63,993 bases of DNA, taken from positions 1-63,993 of the forward strand of contig NZ_PCOU01000030.1 of the NCBI RefSeq assembly GCF_002979455.1. The letters are read 5' to 3'. Every line of letters starts with the position of its first letter. The first letter of the stretch is position 1. Positions 7,873 to 17,606 of this stretch are shown here, piece after piece. Source of the DNA: Chryseobacterium sp. MYb7 (GTDB taxonomy: Bacteria > Bacteroidota > Bacteroidia > Flavobacteriales > Weeksellaceae). Under the pieces are notes generated by a model. It saw only the letters and a program-made list of their open reading frames with translations. It was not told the origin of the DNA and did not search any database. The translations under genes were made by a program, and so were the position numbers.

Positions 7873-8952
7873 ATGATGAATAAGGACAAACAAATAAGCA
7901 GTGTTGCGATAAAACAAATGTCATTATTGGCCATTATTTTGGTTTTGGCGGGACTGATCTGTTTTAATCTGGCATTGTTTATTCCTTCGGTTCTGGGGGC
8001 GATTACCATTTATGTAGTCTGCAGGAAATATAATTTTTATCTGCAGGAAGAAAAAAAATGGAAACCGTCACTGGCAGCCTTTGCATTAATGTTTGCAAGT
8101 CTTATTGTTCTTATTCTTCCGATCTATTTTATTGCTGATCTGATTATTGATAAACTGGGAAATGCACAGGCTTACATGGCTAAGTTCAATATTTTCCTGG
8201 ATAAAATTCATTCTTATATTTTCTCTAAAACAGGATTTGATATTCTGAGCAAAGAAAATATGGCAAAATTGAAAGACAATGTAGGAAAGTTTTCTACATC
8301 TGCAGTCAGTGGTACATTCAATACGCTTACAGTAGTGATGTCTATGTATTTTATTCTTTATTTTATGCTGGAAAGACCAAGGCTCTTCGAAAAGATCCTG
8401 ACCTCTTCCGCACCATTGAAGAGATCCAACATTTCTTTGATTGGCGATAAAATGAGAAAACTGATCATGGCCAATGCTATTGGTATTCCGGTTGTTGCCA
8501 TTGGGCAGGGGATCGTTGCACTCATTGGTTACCTGATTTTTGGGGCACCGGGAGCAGCATTGCTCTTTGCATTAACGGCTGCGGCTTCTGTGATTCCTGT
8601 AGTAGGAACAGCAATCATATATGTTCCGGTGTGTATCTTTATGATTGCAGAAGGAAATACGGGGCAGGGACTGGGCCTAGCAATCTATTGCGTTGTAGTG
8701 GTAGGGCTTACGGACAATCTTCTTCGCTTTACCCTTTTAAAAAAGCTGGAAAATATTCACCCATTGAATACGGTGTTCGGAATTATCATGGGAATGAACC
8801 TGTTTGGATTTATGGGACTTATTTTCGGGCCTATTCTGATCTCTCTGACCCTTCTTTTGGTTCAGGTATACAGAAATGAATTTTCGGATGAAGAAACCCC
8901 TCCGGATCTTGAATTACCCGGGCAGGATGATATTAAGGAAAAATTAATTTAA
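7873..8952 (+). CDS. AI-2E family transporter
   Basis: The protein of 359 residues has eight or so predicted membrane helices and the conserved C-terminal signature GIIMGMNLFGFMGLIFGPIL of the AI-2E/PerM (YdiK, TqsA) family. Members export small molecules or act in Na+/H+ exchange. The name does not prove autoinducer transport, and no luxS is seen here. The N-terminus has two ATG codons; the first is used here. It follows the membrane protein gene by 13 bases and precedes a DUF3820 gene by 10 bases, which suggests an operon. Confidence 0.88.
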   Translation: MMNKDKQISSVAIKQMSLLAIILVLAGLICFNLALFIPSVLGAITIYVVCRKYNFYLQEEKKWKPSLAAFALMFASLIVLILPIYFIADLIIDKLGNAQAYMAKFNIFLDKIHSYIFSKTGFDILSKENMAKLKDNVGKFSTSAVSGTFNTLTVVMSMYFILYFMLERPRLFEKILTSSAPLKRSNISLIGDKMRKLIMANAIGIPVVAIGQGIVALIGYLIFGAPGAALLFALTAAASVIPVVGTAIIYVPVCIFMIAEGNTGQGLGLAIYCVVVVGLTDNLLRFTLLKKLENIHPLNTVFGIIMGMNLFGFMGLIFGPILISLTLLLVQVYRNEFSDEETPPDLELPGQDDIKEKLI

Positions 8953-8962
8953 TTATATAAAA

Positions 8963-9199
8963 GTGGAAGGACTCAACCCGGAAATATTAAAAGAGATTTG
9001 TGTCATGAAAATGCCTTTCGGAAAATACGAAGGAACAATTCTGATTGATCTTCCGATCAGTTACTTAGAATGGTTCAATAAAAACGGAATGCCAAAGGGA
9101 AAACTGGGAATGCAGCTTTCAACAGTTTATGAAATCAAATTAAATGGACTGATGGATCTTTTGACTCCTATCAGGGCATCGGTAAGAAATGGATTGTAA
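8963..9199 (+). CDS. DUF3820 family protein
   Basis: The 78-residue protein contains MKMPFGKYEGTILIDLPISYLEWF, the typical core of DUF3820, whose members end with a short helical tail. The likely start is GTG at 8963 (MEGLNPEILKEIC), because family members begin about ten residues before the KMPFGKY core. An ATG at 9005 is the alternative. It closes the membrane protein/AI-2E operon and is followed by a strong terminator. Some members were linked to quorum-regulated virulence in pseudomonads, but no function is firm. Confidence 0.82.
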   Translation: MEGLNPEILKEICVMKMPFGKYEGTILIDLPISYLEWFNKNGMPKGKLGMQLSTVYEIKLNGLMDLLTPIRASVRNGL

Positions 9200-9224
9200 A
9201 AAATAAAATACAATTATTCAGTAT

Positions 9225-9266
9225 AAAGTTTCGGCGGCATCAAAGATGCCGCCGAAACTTTTTTAT
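9225..9266. terminator. Strong bidirectional terminator hairpin
   Basis: A perfect 17-bp stem starting AAAGTTTCGGCGGCATC closes over an AAA loop and is followed by TTTT on the plus strand. It sits between converging genes (DUF3820 and uvrB). A close relative of this hairpin lies at 24631-24659. Confidence 0.92.
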
Positions 9267-9276
9267 ATCAATTCTT

Positions 9277-11268
9277 TTAAGCTTTCAAAGCTAGAATCTC
9301 ATCTCTCAGCTTAGCTGCTTTAATGAAATCGAGATTTTTAGCTGCTGCTTCCATCTCTTTTTGCTTTTGCTCAATCATTTTCTCTATATCTTCACTTGCA
9401 TAAGTTGCCTTTGTTTCAGCCACTTTTTGCATGATTTCTTTTTGAGTGTATTTCTGATCAGGAAAATCCTTACTTCTTCCAACAAGATTTTCAGAAATCT
9501 TTTTATTTAAAGCGGTAGGTTTCTTTCCATTATCTTTATTATACTGCATTTGTTTTGCACGGCGATATTCGGTTTCATCCAAAGTAGCCTGCATAGATTT
9601 TGTGATTTTATCGGCATACATGATTGCCTTTCCGTTTACATTCCTTGCGGCACGTCCTACGGTTTGAATCATGGATCTCCTGCTTCTAAGCATTCCTTCT
9701 TTATCAGCATCCAGAATGGCGACTAATGAAACTTCTGGTAAATCCAACCCTTCTCTTAATAAGTTGACACCGATAAGCACGTCAAAAAGGCCTAAACGAA
9801 GATCCTGCATGATCTGAATACGTTCCAACGTTTCAACGTCCGAGTGGATGTATCTTGTTCTGATTCCGAATTTGGTGAAGTATTTGGTAAGTTCTTCTGC
9901 CATTTTCTTCGTTAAAGTCGTAACCAGCACTCTTTCATCAGCATCAGATCTTTTCTGGATTTCTTCCATTAAGTCATCAATTTGATTTAATGAAGGTCTC
10001 ACCTCAATAATCGGATCAAGAAGTCCTGTCGGTCGGATAATCTGCTCAATATATGCTCCTCCTGTTTTTTCCAGTTCATAGTCTGCAGGCGTTGCAGAAA
10101 CATAAATGACCTGATTCTGAATGGCTTCAAATTCTTCAAACTTTAGAGGTCTGTTATCCATTGCTGCCGGAAGTCTGAACCCATATTCCACTAATGCTTC
10201 TTTTCTGCTTCGGTCACCACCATACATGGCATGAACTTGTGGAACGGTAACGTGGCTTTCGTCGATGACCATTAAAAAGTCCTTAGGGAAATAATCGATC
10301 AGGCAGAAAGGCCTTGTTCCCGGAAGGCGACCGTCCAGATATCTTGAATAGTTCTCAATCCCAGAGCAATAACCCAATTCTTTGATCATTTCAAGATCCA
10401 GCTCTGTTCTTTCCTGAAGTCGTTTTGCTTCCAATGGTTTTCCAACAGAACTAAAGAAATCAACCTGTTTTACCATGTCGTCCTGAATGTCTTTAATAGC
10501 ACCATTTAAAGTCTCCTTCGAGGTTACAAAAAGATTGGCAGGGTAAATCTGTATTTGATCAAAATTATCTTCTACATTTCCTGTAACAGGGTCGAAACTT
10601 TGGATTTTTTCAATTTCATCTCCAAAAAACTGAATTCTGATCGCATTATCAGCGTAAGCTGGGAAAACATCAATGACATCGCCTTTCACACGGAATGTTC
10701 CTCTTTGGAATTCGTTGAGTGTTCTGGCATACAGAGCATTAACCAGTGAGTGCAAAAGTGCTGTTCTTGTCACTTTCTCACCTATCGCTATAGAAATTAA
10801 AGATTTGTGAAATTCCGTTGGGTTCCCGATACCATAAATACAGGAAACGGATGCTACAATCAAAACATCCCTCCTTCCTGAAAGAAGGCTGGCAGTCGCA
10901 GAAAGACGCAGTTTTTCAACCTCTTCATTGATGCTCAGATCTTTTTCAATATAAGTTCCTGTTGTAGCAATATAAGCTTCAGGTTGGTAGTAATCATAGT
11001 AGCTGACAAAATATTCCACGGCATTTTCCGGAAAAAATTCTTTAAACTCCATAAAGAGCTGTGCAGCAAGAGTCTTATTATGTGCCAGTACTAAGGTTGG
11101 ACGTTGTACATTTTTTACAACATTTGCAACAGTAAAGGTCTTTCCGGAACCTGTTACCCCCAGAAGCGTTTGATATTTCTCACCGATCTCTATTCCTTCG
11201 GTCAATTTTTCAATAGCTTGGGGCTGGTCTCCCGTAGGTTTATATTCTGATTGAAGCTTAAAATCCAT
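9277..11268 (-). CDS. uvrB: Excinuclease ABC subunit B
   Basis: UvrB is the damage-verifying helicase of nucleotide excision repair. The 663 residues match the family. Walker A GVTGSGKT is at 37-44. The beta-hairpin region YYDYYQPEAYI is near 90-100, the DESHV Walker B near 335, and motif VI with QTVGRAARN near 540. A C-terminal UVR domain follows (EKMIEQKQKEMEAAAKNL...). A TTG start seven codons earlier is rejected because it lies inside the TATTTTTG promoter box. The chosen ATG gives MDFKLQSEYKPTGDQ, as in homologues. It stands alone. Confidence 0.97.
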   Translation of the reverse strand: MDFKLQSEYKPTGDQPQAIEKLTEGIEIGEKYQTLLGVTGSGKTFTVANVVKNVQRPTLVLAHNKTLAAQLFMEFKEFFPENAVEYFVSYYDYYQPEAYIATTGTYIEKDLSINEEVEKLRLSATASLLSGRRDVLIVASVSCIYGIGNPTEFHKSLISIAIGEKVTRTALLHSLVNALYARTLNEFQRGTFRVKGDVIDVFPAYADNAIRIQFFGDEIEKIQSFDPVTGNVEDNFDQIQIYPANLFVTSKETLNGAIKDIQDDMVKQVDFFSSVGKPLEAKRLQERTELDLEMIKELGYCSGIENYSRYLDGRLPGTRPFCLIDYFPKDFLMVIDESHVTVPQVHAMYGGDRSRKEALVEYGFRLPAAMDNRPLKFEEFEAIQNQVIYVSATPADYELEKTGGAYIEQIIRPTGLLDPIIEVRPSLNQIDDLMEEIQKRSDADERVLVTTLTKKMAEELTKYFTKFGIRTRYIHSDVETLERIQIMQDLRLGLFDVLIGVNLLREGLDLPEVSLVAILDADKEGMLRSRRSMIQTVGRAARNVNGKAIMYADKITKSMQATLDETEYRRAKQMQYNKDNGKKPTALNKKISENLVGRSKDFPDQKYTQKEIMQKVAETKATYASEDIEKMIEQKQKEMEAAAKNLDFIKAAKLRDEILALKA

Positions 11269-11286
11269 AGAAAAGAATGTATATAA

Positions 11287-11294
11287 CAAAAATA
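11287..11294 (-). promoter_or_regulatory. Promoter -7 box (TATTTTTG) for uvrB
   Basis: A perfect TAnnTTTG match 18 bases before the uvrB ATG on the minus strand. It settles the choice of start codon. Confidence 0.6.
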
Positions 11295-11498
11295 CGAAAG
11301 AAATTATTAGGCAGTATAATGTTTTGGAGATGAATATTTTGATAATAAAATTTTAACACATTGTAAGCGTTGAGAAAGGATTATTTATCTTTTTTCAGGA
11401 TAATTTTTTTATTTATTTCTAAAGAATATTATTTTCAGACCAGATTTTATGGCATTATTTTTCCATTCATTGAGTACAAATCACCTAATCACAATACT

Positions 11499-12716
11499 AT
11501 GAAAATCAATCAATTTTATATTCCTGTACTGACTCTTTTTCTTATTTTGTCATCATGCAAAGAAAACAAGGCGAATGCTCAGAAGACCGGAAACGCTGGA
11601 AGTGTTGAGACGGAGAATCCTAATTCTGACAACAAACCTGCTTTTAAGGGACAGACAAGAATCAATGCAGTGAAGACAACAACAACCTATAATGTGGAAA
11701 TATTGAACAAAGATTTGGGAAGGCCCTGGGGGATAATCAATTTACCTGACGGAAGATTTCTCATTACAGATAAAAAAGGCTCTATGAATGTTGTTTCCAC
11801 AGATGGAAAACAGGTGTCTAAAATAGAAGGTTTCCCAAAAGTAGATTCAAAAGGGCAGGGAGGAATGCTGGATGTAGCTCTTGATCCTGATTTTAAAACC
11901 AATAATATGATTTTCTTCAGTTTTTCAGAACCTTTTGGAAAAGGAAACTTAACCTCTGTGGCAAAAGGTAAGCTATCAGCAGATCTTAAAAATATTTCAG
12001 AGGTCAAAGTTATTTTCCGTGCCGAACCTTCTTACGACGGAGATAAGCATTATGGAAGCCGTCTTGCTTTTGATAAAGATGGACATTTATTTGTCAGTAC
12101 AGGAGAAAGATCAGATAAAGTAACCAGAGTATATGCTCAGAAAACAGATAATTATCTTGGAAAGATTTTAAAAATTACAAAAGATGGTAAACCCGCTCCA
12201 GGAAATCCTTTTATAGGGAAATCAGGCTATAAACCCGAAATCTATGCTTACGGTGTCCGAAATCCTCAAGGTATGGCAATAGATCCTAATGGAAATCTTT
12301 GGGATGTGGAAATGGGACCAAGAGGAGGAGATGAAATCAATCTGATCCAACCTGGAAAAAACTATGGCTGGGGTGATGTAACCTATGGAATTGAATATTC
12401 CGGAGATAAAGTAGGAAAAGGAATTACCCGGAAAGAAGGTACCGAGCAACCTGTTTACTATTGGGATCCTGTGATCTCACCAAGCGGGATTACTTTCTAT
12501 ACAGGAAACATCGAGGAGTGGAAGGGAAATCTCATTATCGGATGTCTTAGTGGTGAACATATTGACAGAATTGTCATGAAAGATAATAAAGTAGTAGGAG
12601 AAGAACGTCTTCTTGCAGATCAAAAAGAACGCTTCCGGGATGTGCTGAATGGAATGGACGGGAATCTGTATGCAGTCACAGACAGCGGAAAGCTTTATAA
12701 AATCTCAAAAAAATAG
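11499..12716 (+). CDS. PQQ-dependent sugar dehydrogenase-like lipoprotein
   Basis: The 405-residue protein is a secreted beta-propeller of the glucose/sorbosone dehydrogenase family (soluble aldose dehydrogenase, YliI type), which uses pyrroloquinoline quinone. Its motifs are RPWGIINLPDGRFLITDKKG, DGDKHYGSRLAFD with the likely catalytic His, VRNPQGMAIDPNGNLWDVEM and GPRGGDEINLIQPGKNYGWG. A signal peptide with lipobox LSSC puts the lipid on Cys20. The in-frame extension back to 11370 is rejected because the lipoprotein signal starts at 11499. No pqq genes are seen in the window, so the cofactor may be scavenged or the substrate may differ. Confidence 0.88.
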   Translation: MKINQFYIPVLTLFLILSSCKENKANAQKTGNAGSVETENPNSDNKPAFKGQTRINAVKTTTTYNVEILNKDLGRPWGIINLPDGRFLITDKKGSMNVVSTDGKQVSKIEGFPKVDSKGQGGMLDVALDPDFKTNNMIFFSFSEPFGKGNLTSVAKGKLSADLKNISEVKVIFRAEPSYDGDKHYGSRLAFDKDGHLFVSTGERSDKVTRVYAQKTDNYLGKILKITKDGKPAPGNPFIGKSGYKPEIYAYGVRNPQGMAIDPNGNLWDVEMGPRGGDEINLIQPGKNYGWGDVTYGIEYSGDKVGKGITRKEGTEQPVYYWDPVISPSGITFYTGNIEEWKGNLIIGCLSGEHIDRIVMKDNKVVGEERLLADQKERFRDVLNGMDGNLYAVTDSGKLYKISKK

Positions 12717-12749
12717 AAAAAGCCTACAGAAATTCTCTGTAGGCTTTTG
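12717..12749. terminator. Bidirectional terminator
   Basis: AGCCTACAGA pairs with TCTGTAGGCT around a 5-base loop, with an A-run before and a T-run after. It lies between the converging sugar dehydrogenase and TonB receptor genes. Confidence 0.85.
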
Positions 12750-12774
12750 TATGAAAGCAGGTTTCCCTCATTTC

Positions 12775-15207
12775 TTAAAACTTAAAATTAAGTCTGGCAA
12801 AAACCTGTCTTCCGGCAAATCCCATCTGTACAGGATCAAAAATACCTCCGGATTCAGTATTCCCACTGGATACCTGAGTAGTCTGTAAAGTAGGATATCT
12901 GTTGAATAAGTTTTTACTTCCTAAAGTCAGATTCAGGTTCTTACAGAATTCGTAGCCGAAAGAAAGATCGGTTGTTACTTTTGGATTATAGAGCTGTTCT
13001 GTACCGTCATAGCCAATCAGGGTTACTTTATCAAACCTTACCATCTGCAGGTTTACATTAAATTTACTCAGCTTATAATTAAGGTTTAAATTAACTTTGG
13101 TTTTTGGAGCCGAAGCAAGGATGAATGCCTTTTCTCTCTCGCTCAGATAAATATCTTCTTTTCCAGCCAGCTGTTCTGAAGTATTTATTTTCGTAATTTC
13201 CATATCATTATAGTTACCAGCCAGAGTAGCAGTCAGTTTTCCGGAACCTATGTTTTCACTATAGCTTAAGATAAGGTCAACCCCTTTTGTTTTCGTATCA
13301 ATAGCATTGGAGAAAAACTGTACCTGGTCAATAAATGGATTCTCTGCCTGAACCTCTGCCGGCAAGTCTGCTTGTGCAAAATATCCGGTAAGGACAATTC
13401 TGTCTTTCACACGAATATAATATCCATCTACGGTTGCCGTTAATTTTCCTGTATTGAAAGTAAATCCGGCACTTCCATTCACAGAGGTTTCTTGTTTCAA
13501 TTGAGGAATTCCAAGACTGCTTGCCAGTTTGCTATCATTAGAAGCTAACTGAATCGTAACCAATTGACCGCCCTGAAAATTGGTAAACTGCTGGCTGTAA
13601 TATTTCTGGGCCAGAGAAGGCGCTCTAAATCCTGTAGAAACAGATCCTCGGAAAGCAAACTGTGGCGTGATAGCATATCTTGTAGCAAATTTACCATTCA
13701 AAGTACTTCCGAAATCATTATAATTTTCAAATCTTCCGGCAATACTTATCATCCAGTTTTTTGTCACATCCAATTCAGTGTCTACATAGGCTGCAAAGTT
13801 GTTTCTGCTCTTGCCAAAATCAATAGAATAGCCGGGAAACCCTTGTGATCCCCCTGGACGATAACGTAGAGGATCAGAACCAGGAACTGTTACCCATAAA
13901 TTTTGAGGAGTATCTTTTGTAACTACATTTCCATTGATATCATACATTGCATAGGAGGCTTCTTCTCCTTTGATGATATTAAATTTTTCATATCTGAATT
14001 CTGATCCGAAAGCAACGTTAAGTCCTTCCAATACTTTGAATTGTTTCACTGCGTTAAAACCGGTCGTATTCTGCAGCAGAGAATGTCCACCAGCATTAAA
14101 GCTTGTAGGAGATTTGATTCCTAAAGTAGCATTAATCGTATTATCTATCTGGTAGGTAAATCTGTTGTTGCCAAAAGCATTGTAAACATCTACATCCCAA
14201 TCGGCAACCTTGAATTTTAAGCCATTGTCAAACGTGAAATCTGTAATACTGGTATCTTCAATCGGGTTGAATCCTGTAGGATAAACTTCAGGAATATTGC
14301 CGTCTGCATCCGGTGTTCTGGTCCAGGCATAAGCCTTGGTATTTCTGTGTGAAAAACCTTGACGGGAATAGAATTTCAGACCATCAGATAAAGGGAGCTC
14401 AATGTTTCCGAAAAAGTAAATATTTTGAGCTTTTGCATCCCCGAAACGCTGTCTTGGGGCTGTATATAGATCCGGATTTGCATTTCGGATAGCGTAATCT
14501 TTATTGATGAATTCTACGGTAAAGTTTCCAAAACCGCCTTTTGAACCTATTTTGGTTCCTAAATTTCCACTGAAATCAAAGGTGGTGCCGTCTACTTTGT
14601 GATCAGAAACCACATCATTGTTTCCTGGGCTTTTAAAAAGGTTCATACCTGTGAATAAGTTTCCTTCAAAACCGTTATTTCTGTCATTCAAAATAACATT
14701 AATTACCCCGGCGATAGCATCTGAGCCATATTGTGCAGAAGCTCCGTCACGAAGCACCTCCACTCTTTTTATGGCACCAATCGGGATGGTATTCATATCG
14801 TATCCCGTATTTCCTCTTCCTTTGGTTCCGAAAAGGTTGATCAGTGAAGACTGATGGTATCTTTTTCCATTTAACAAAAGTAAGGTCTGATCGGGACCAA
14901 GACCTCTTAAAGTGGCCGGATCTACGGCATCAGCACCATCAGATCCTGATTGTTTATTGGAATTGAAAGAAGGTGCAGAAAACTGTAAGAGCTGGTTGAT
15001 TTCAACCTGTCCCGTTGACTGGCTTACCTGTTTAATATCTATAATGTCTATAGGAACGGGTGTATTTACCACCGTTCTTTTTTTATTTCGGCTTCCGGTA
15101 ATGGCTACTTCGTCAATCTTTGATTCTTTCAAAGTATCCTTTACCTGTTGGGCATAGGAAAGGGTAGTAGCTCCAAGGAAAAAAATGCTGATGTATTTTA
15201 TTCTCAT
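12775..15207 (-). CDS. TonB-dependent outer-membrane receptor
   Basis: The 810-residue protein has a signal peptide (MRIKYISIFFLGATTLSYAQ) and a TonB-box-like region DEVAITGSRNKKRTVV. The plug domain includes LRGLGPDQTLLLLNGKRYH and VEVLRDGASAQYGSDAIAGV, and a long beta-barrel ends in FARLNFKF with a terminal Phe. It is of the siderophore/vitamin receptor type, without the carboxypeptidase-like N-terminal domain and without a SusD partner. An extension to 15246 adds 13 residues that run through an inverted repeat holding the promoter, so ATG at 15207 is chosen. The ligand is unknown. Confidence 0.92.
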   Translation of the reverse strand: MRIKYISIFFLGATTLSYAQQVKDTLKESKIDEVAITGSRNKKRTVVNTPVPIDIIDIKQVSQSTGQVEINQLLQFSAPSFNSNKQSGSDGADAVDPATLRGLGPDQTLLLLNGKRYHQSSLINLFGTKGRGNTGYDMNTIPIGAIKRVEVLRDGASAQYGSDAIAGVINVILNDRNNGFEGNLFTGMNLFKSPGNNDVVSDHKVDGTTFDFSGNLGTKIGSKGGFGNFTVEFINKDYAIRNANPDLYTAPRQRFGDAKAQNIYFFGNIELPLSDGLKFYSRQGFSHRNTKAYAWTRTPDADGNIPEVYPTGFNPIEDTSITDFTFDNGLKFKVADWDVDVYNAFGNNRFTYQIDNTINATLGIKSPTSFNAGGHSLLQNTTGFNAVKQFKVLEGLNVAFGSEFRYEKFNIIKGEEASYAMYDINGNVVTKDTPQNLWVTVPGSDPLRYRPGGSQGFPGYSIDFGKSRNNFAAYVDTELDVTKNWMISIAGRFENYNDFGSTLNGKFATRYAITPQFAFRGSVSTGFRAPSLAQKYYSQQFTNFQGGQLVTIQLASNDSKLASSLGIPQLKQETSVNGSAGFTFNTGKLTATVDGYYIRVKDRIVLTGYFAQADLPAEVQAENPFIDQVQFFSNAIDTKTKGVDLILSYSENIGSGKLTATLAGNYNDMEITKINTSEQLAGKEDIYLSEREKAFILASAPKTKVNLNLNYKLSKFNVNLQMVRFDKVTLIGYDGTEQLYNPKVTTDLSFGYEFCKNLNLTLGSKNLFNRYPTLQTTQVSSGNTESGGIFDPVQMGFAGRQVFARLNFKF

Positions 15208-15247
15208 AATGATAATTTTGAGTGATGATTCGATCAAAATTATCATT
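15208..15247 (-). promoter_or_regulatory. 13-bp inverted repeat with -7 box at the TonB receptor start
   Basis: AATGATAATTTTG (15208-15220) and CAAAATTATCATT (15235-15247) form a perfect 13-bp inverted repeat with a 14-base spacer. On the minus strand the upstream arm contains TAATTTTG, a perfect -7 box (15235-15242). The other arm ends directly at the ATG. It could be an operator or a hairpin that hides the ribosome site. Confidence 0.6.
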
Positions 15248-15369
15248 ATTTATTTTTAAATCAATATGAAAGTTAAATATTTAGTATGAAAATCTTAATC
15301 TGGTGTTAATTTGTGCTAATTTCGAAAAAATAATAATCTATTGTTTGAATTTGATTAAAATTTTTAACA

Positions 15370-16527
15370 TTAAAAGCTGGTAATGATTCTGTTAATTCCT
15401 TCTTCTAAAATTTCCTGGGAAGTCGAAAAGCAAATTCTGATATGTCCTTCTGCTCCTTTTCCAAACCATCTTTCTGAACCGGGAACAATAGCTACTTTTC
15501 CTTGTTTTAAGACATGCTCAGCAAATTTATCGCTGGACATTCCGTTTTCAATCTTTGGAAACAGTACAAAAGTGGCCTCAGGAAGATTGGGCGTTACAAT
15601 TTCTGAACGGCTTAATAATCTAAAAGCAAGGTCTCTGTTGTTCTGTAAGTGGGCTAAAAACTCTTGGTACCAAGGCTTTGACCTTTCCAGTGCTACACTT
15701 CCGGCAATCTGAGATAAAGTGGAAACCCCTTCTATAGTTGAGTTAAAATTGGATTTCTCAGTAAAATCTTCAAGAATATCCTGATCATTGCACAGTACCG
15801 CTCCGATTCTTAATCCCGCTATTCCGAATGATTTTGAAAAGCCATACACGGTAAAACTTTTTTTCTTAGCCTTCTCCGAGACAGAAGAATAAGTATGGAA
15901 ATCTTTTTGGTCATAAATAATATCACTCCAGATTTCATCACTCATTACCCAAAGATCATGAGCAGATGCTATTTCTGACACTTTTATTAAAACTTCTTTA
16001 GAATAAACTTTCCCAAGCGGATTGTGTGGATTGCATATGCTGATCAGTTTAGTCTTGGGATTGATTAATGAAACAAGTTTTTCAAAGTCAATTTCTCCTG
16101 TTATCGTATCAACAGGGCAGAGCATTACTTTTCCGCCTGCTGTTTCTACAGATTTTTTGAAGAGAAAATCTACAGGGTCCAGAATAATGGCTTCATCTCC
16201 GGAGTTAAGAACATAGGAAGCTATCAGAAACATTCCCTGAGCAGCACTGTTAACTGCCAGTACATTTTCAGGTGAAAAGCTTCCGTGTTTTTCTTGATTG
16301 AAATGATCGGCAACGCTTTTCTTAAATTCCGGAATTCCGGAAAACGGTCCATAGCTGAGGTAGCCGTCTTTCAGGTATTCAATAATTCCCTGTTCAATTT
16401 CGGGAGCGGTTCTGAAATCCGGATCAGCTGCTGTAAGAGGAATGATTCCGTCTTCCAGGGTAGCCCATCTTCCGTTATAGGCCTTTCTTTTCAGGGCTTC
16501 AAAGTTGATATCGTTGTTGGTGAACAT
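15370..16527 (-). CDS. MalY/PatB family PLP-dependent aminotransferase (probable cystathionine beta-lyase)
   Basis: The 385-residue fold-type I PLP protein has ICNPHNPLGKVYSKE, VMSDEIWSDIIYD and YGFSKSFGIAGLRIG, where the Lys should hold PLP. These are the marks of the MalY/PatB group, which cleave C-S bonds or transaminate. It starts two bases after the stop of the FAD monooxygenase gene, so they form an operon. The tryptophanase gene upstream is separated by a terminator. A role in sulfur amino acid or indole-related metabolism is a guess from context. Confidence 0.85.
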   Translation of the reverse strand: MFTNNDINFEALKRKAYNGRWATLEDGIIPLTAADPDFRTAPEIEQGIIEYLKDGYLSYGPFSGIPEFKKSVADHFNQEKHGSFSPENVLAVNSAAQGMFLIASYVLNSGDEAIILDPVDFLFKKSVETAGGKVMLCPVDTITGEIDFEKLVSLINPKTKLISICNPHNPLGKVYSKEVLIKVSEIASAHDLWVMSDEIWSDIIYDQKDFHTYSSVSEKAKKKSFTVYGFSKSFGIAGLRIGAVLCNDQDILEDFTEKSNFNSTIEGVSTLSQIAGSVALERSKPWYQEFLAHLQNNRDLAFRLLSRSEIVTPNLPEATFVLFPKIENGMSSDKFAEHVLKQGKVAIVPGSERWFGKGAEGHIRICFSTSQEILEEGINRIITSF

Positions 16528-16529
16528 AT

Positions 16530-17606
16530 TTATTTATAGGATATGGGGATAATATTTTCTGTTTGTTGGCTTAATGGAAGTAAAAACTGGTTAAGCAATA
16601 TTCTCCCATTGCTGATGTGAACTTCAATTTCGGGTTTTCTTTCTTCTTCATACTTACTGAAAGCTTTGTGTATATTGTCTTCTTCAACTAAATATTTCGT
16701 TAATGAGAAAGAGTCTTTCAATGCTGAAGTAACTCCCTGACTTGTAAATGGAATCAGTGGATGTGCTGCATCACCGATAAATACAAAGTTTTCATGATAA
16801 AAAGGATTGAGATTTTCTAATTCATAAACACTCCATAAATGTACATTTTTATAGTTTGATTTTTGTATGATTTCCGGGACTAAAGGATGCCAGTTTTCAA
16901 AAACTTCAAGCATGTATTTCCTTAAATTCTCCGCTGAACATTCATTAATCATGTATCTTTGGTTATCAAACTGTGAATACCAAAGAAGGGTGTCATCAGA
17001 AAGTTTAAGGATTCCGAAAGTAAGACCGCCTTCTTTATGATGAAATTTTATAAAGTCATTTTCAATAGAATCTGCAATTTCTTTATTTTGAATGATGTTA
17101 ACCACTTCGCTTTCCTGTACTACTCTCATGGATTCATCCTTAAAAAAATGTTTTCTGATTCTGCTTCTGGAACCATCGGAGATGACAGCGATGTCTGCAT
17201 CAATGTACGTTCCGTCAGAAAGCTTCAGCTTTCCGTTATGTTGATCATCAGGAATAATGGTTTCTTCGTAGGTAATCTTTTCCGGAGAAATGTTTTGTGC
17301 CAGCAGATCAATCAATGAATGTCTCGAGATGGCAAAAACATTGTCCAGTTCCTTTTCTGCCAGAATTTTTCCCGTATGGGAATACTGGGCGTATTTTTTC
17401 AGAAAACTTCCATGTCTATGAATAAGATTCGGATCAATTATTTGATAAAGATAATCCATCCCATCCTTCGGAATGAGAAAGCCGTGACCTGCCAGATCTT
17501 TCTTTTTTCTCCTTTCGTAAATGTGATAGTCAATTTGGTGCTTTTCTAAGTAATTCGCCATGCTTAAGCCGGAAATACCGGCGCCCACGACAGCAATTTT
17601 CTTCAT
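16530..17606 (-). CDS. FAD-dependent monooxygenase
   Basis: The 358-residue flavoprotein has the N-terminal dinucleotide motif VVGAGISGLSMANYL (GxGxxG). An arginine in YERRKKK follows the second strand, and the C-terminal GDAAHPLIPFTSQGV motif closes the FAD site. This is the PHBH-type aromatic hydroxylase group. The substrate is unknown. Neighbours are a PatB-type lyase (same operon) and tryptophanase (next gene upstream), so an indole or tryptophan-derived aromatic compound is possible but unproven. Confidence 0.85.
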   Translation of the reverse strand: MKKIAVVGAGISGLSMANYLEKHQIDYHIYERRKKKDLAGHGFLIPKDGMDYLYQIIDPNLIHRHGSFLKKYAQYSHTGKILAEKELDNVFAISRHSLIDLLAQNISPEKITYEETIIPDDQHNGKLKLSDGTYIDADIAVISDGSRSRIRKHFFKDESMRVVQESEVVNIIQNKEIADSIENDFIKFHHKEGGLTFGILKLSDDTLLWYSQFDNQRYMINECSAENLRKYMLEVFENWHPLVPEIIQKSNYKNVHLWSVYELENLNPFYHENFVFIGDAAHPLIPFTSQGVTSALKDSFSLTKYLVEEDNIHKAFSKYEEERKPEIEVHISNGRILLNQFLLPLSQQTENIIPISYK

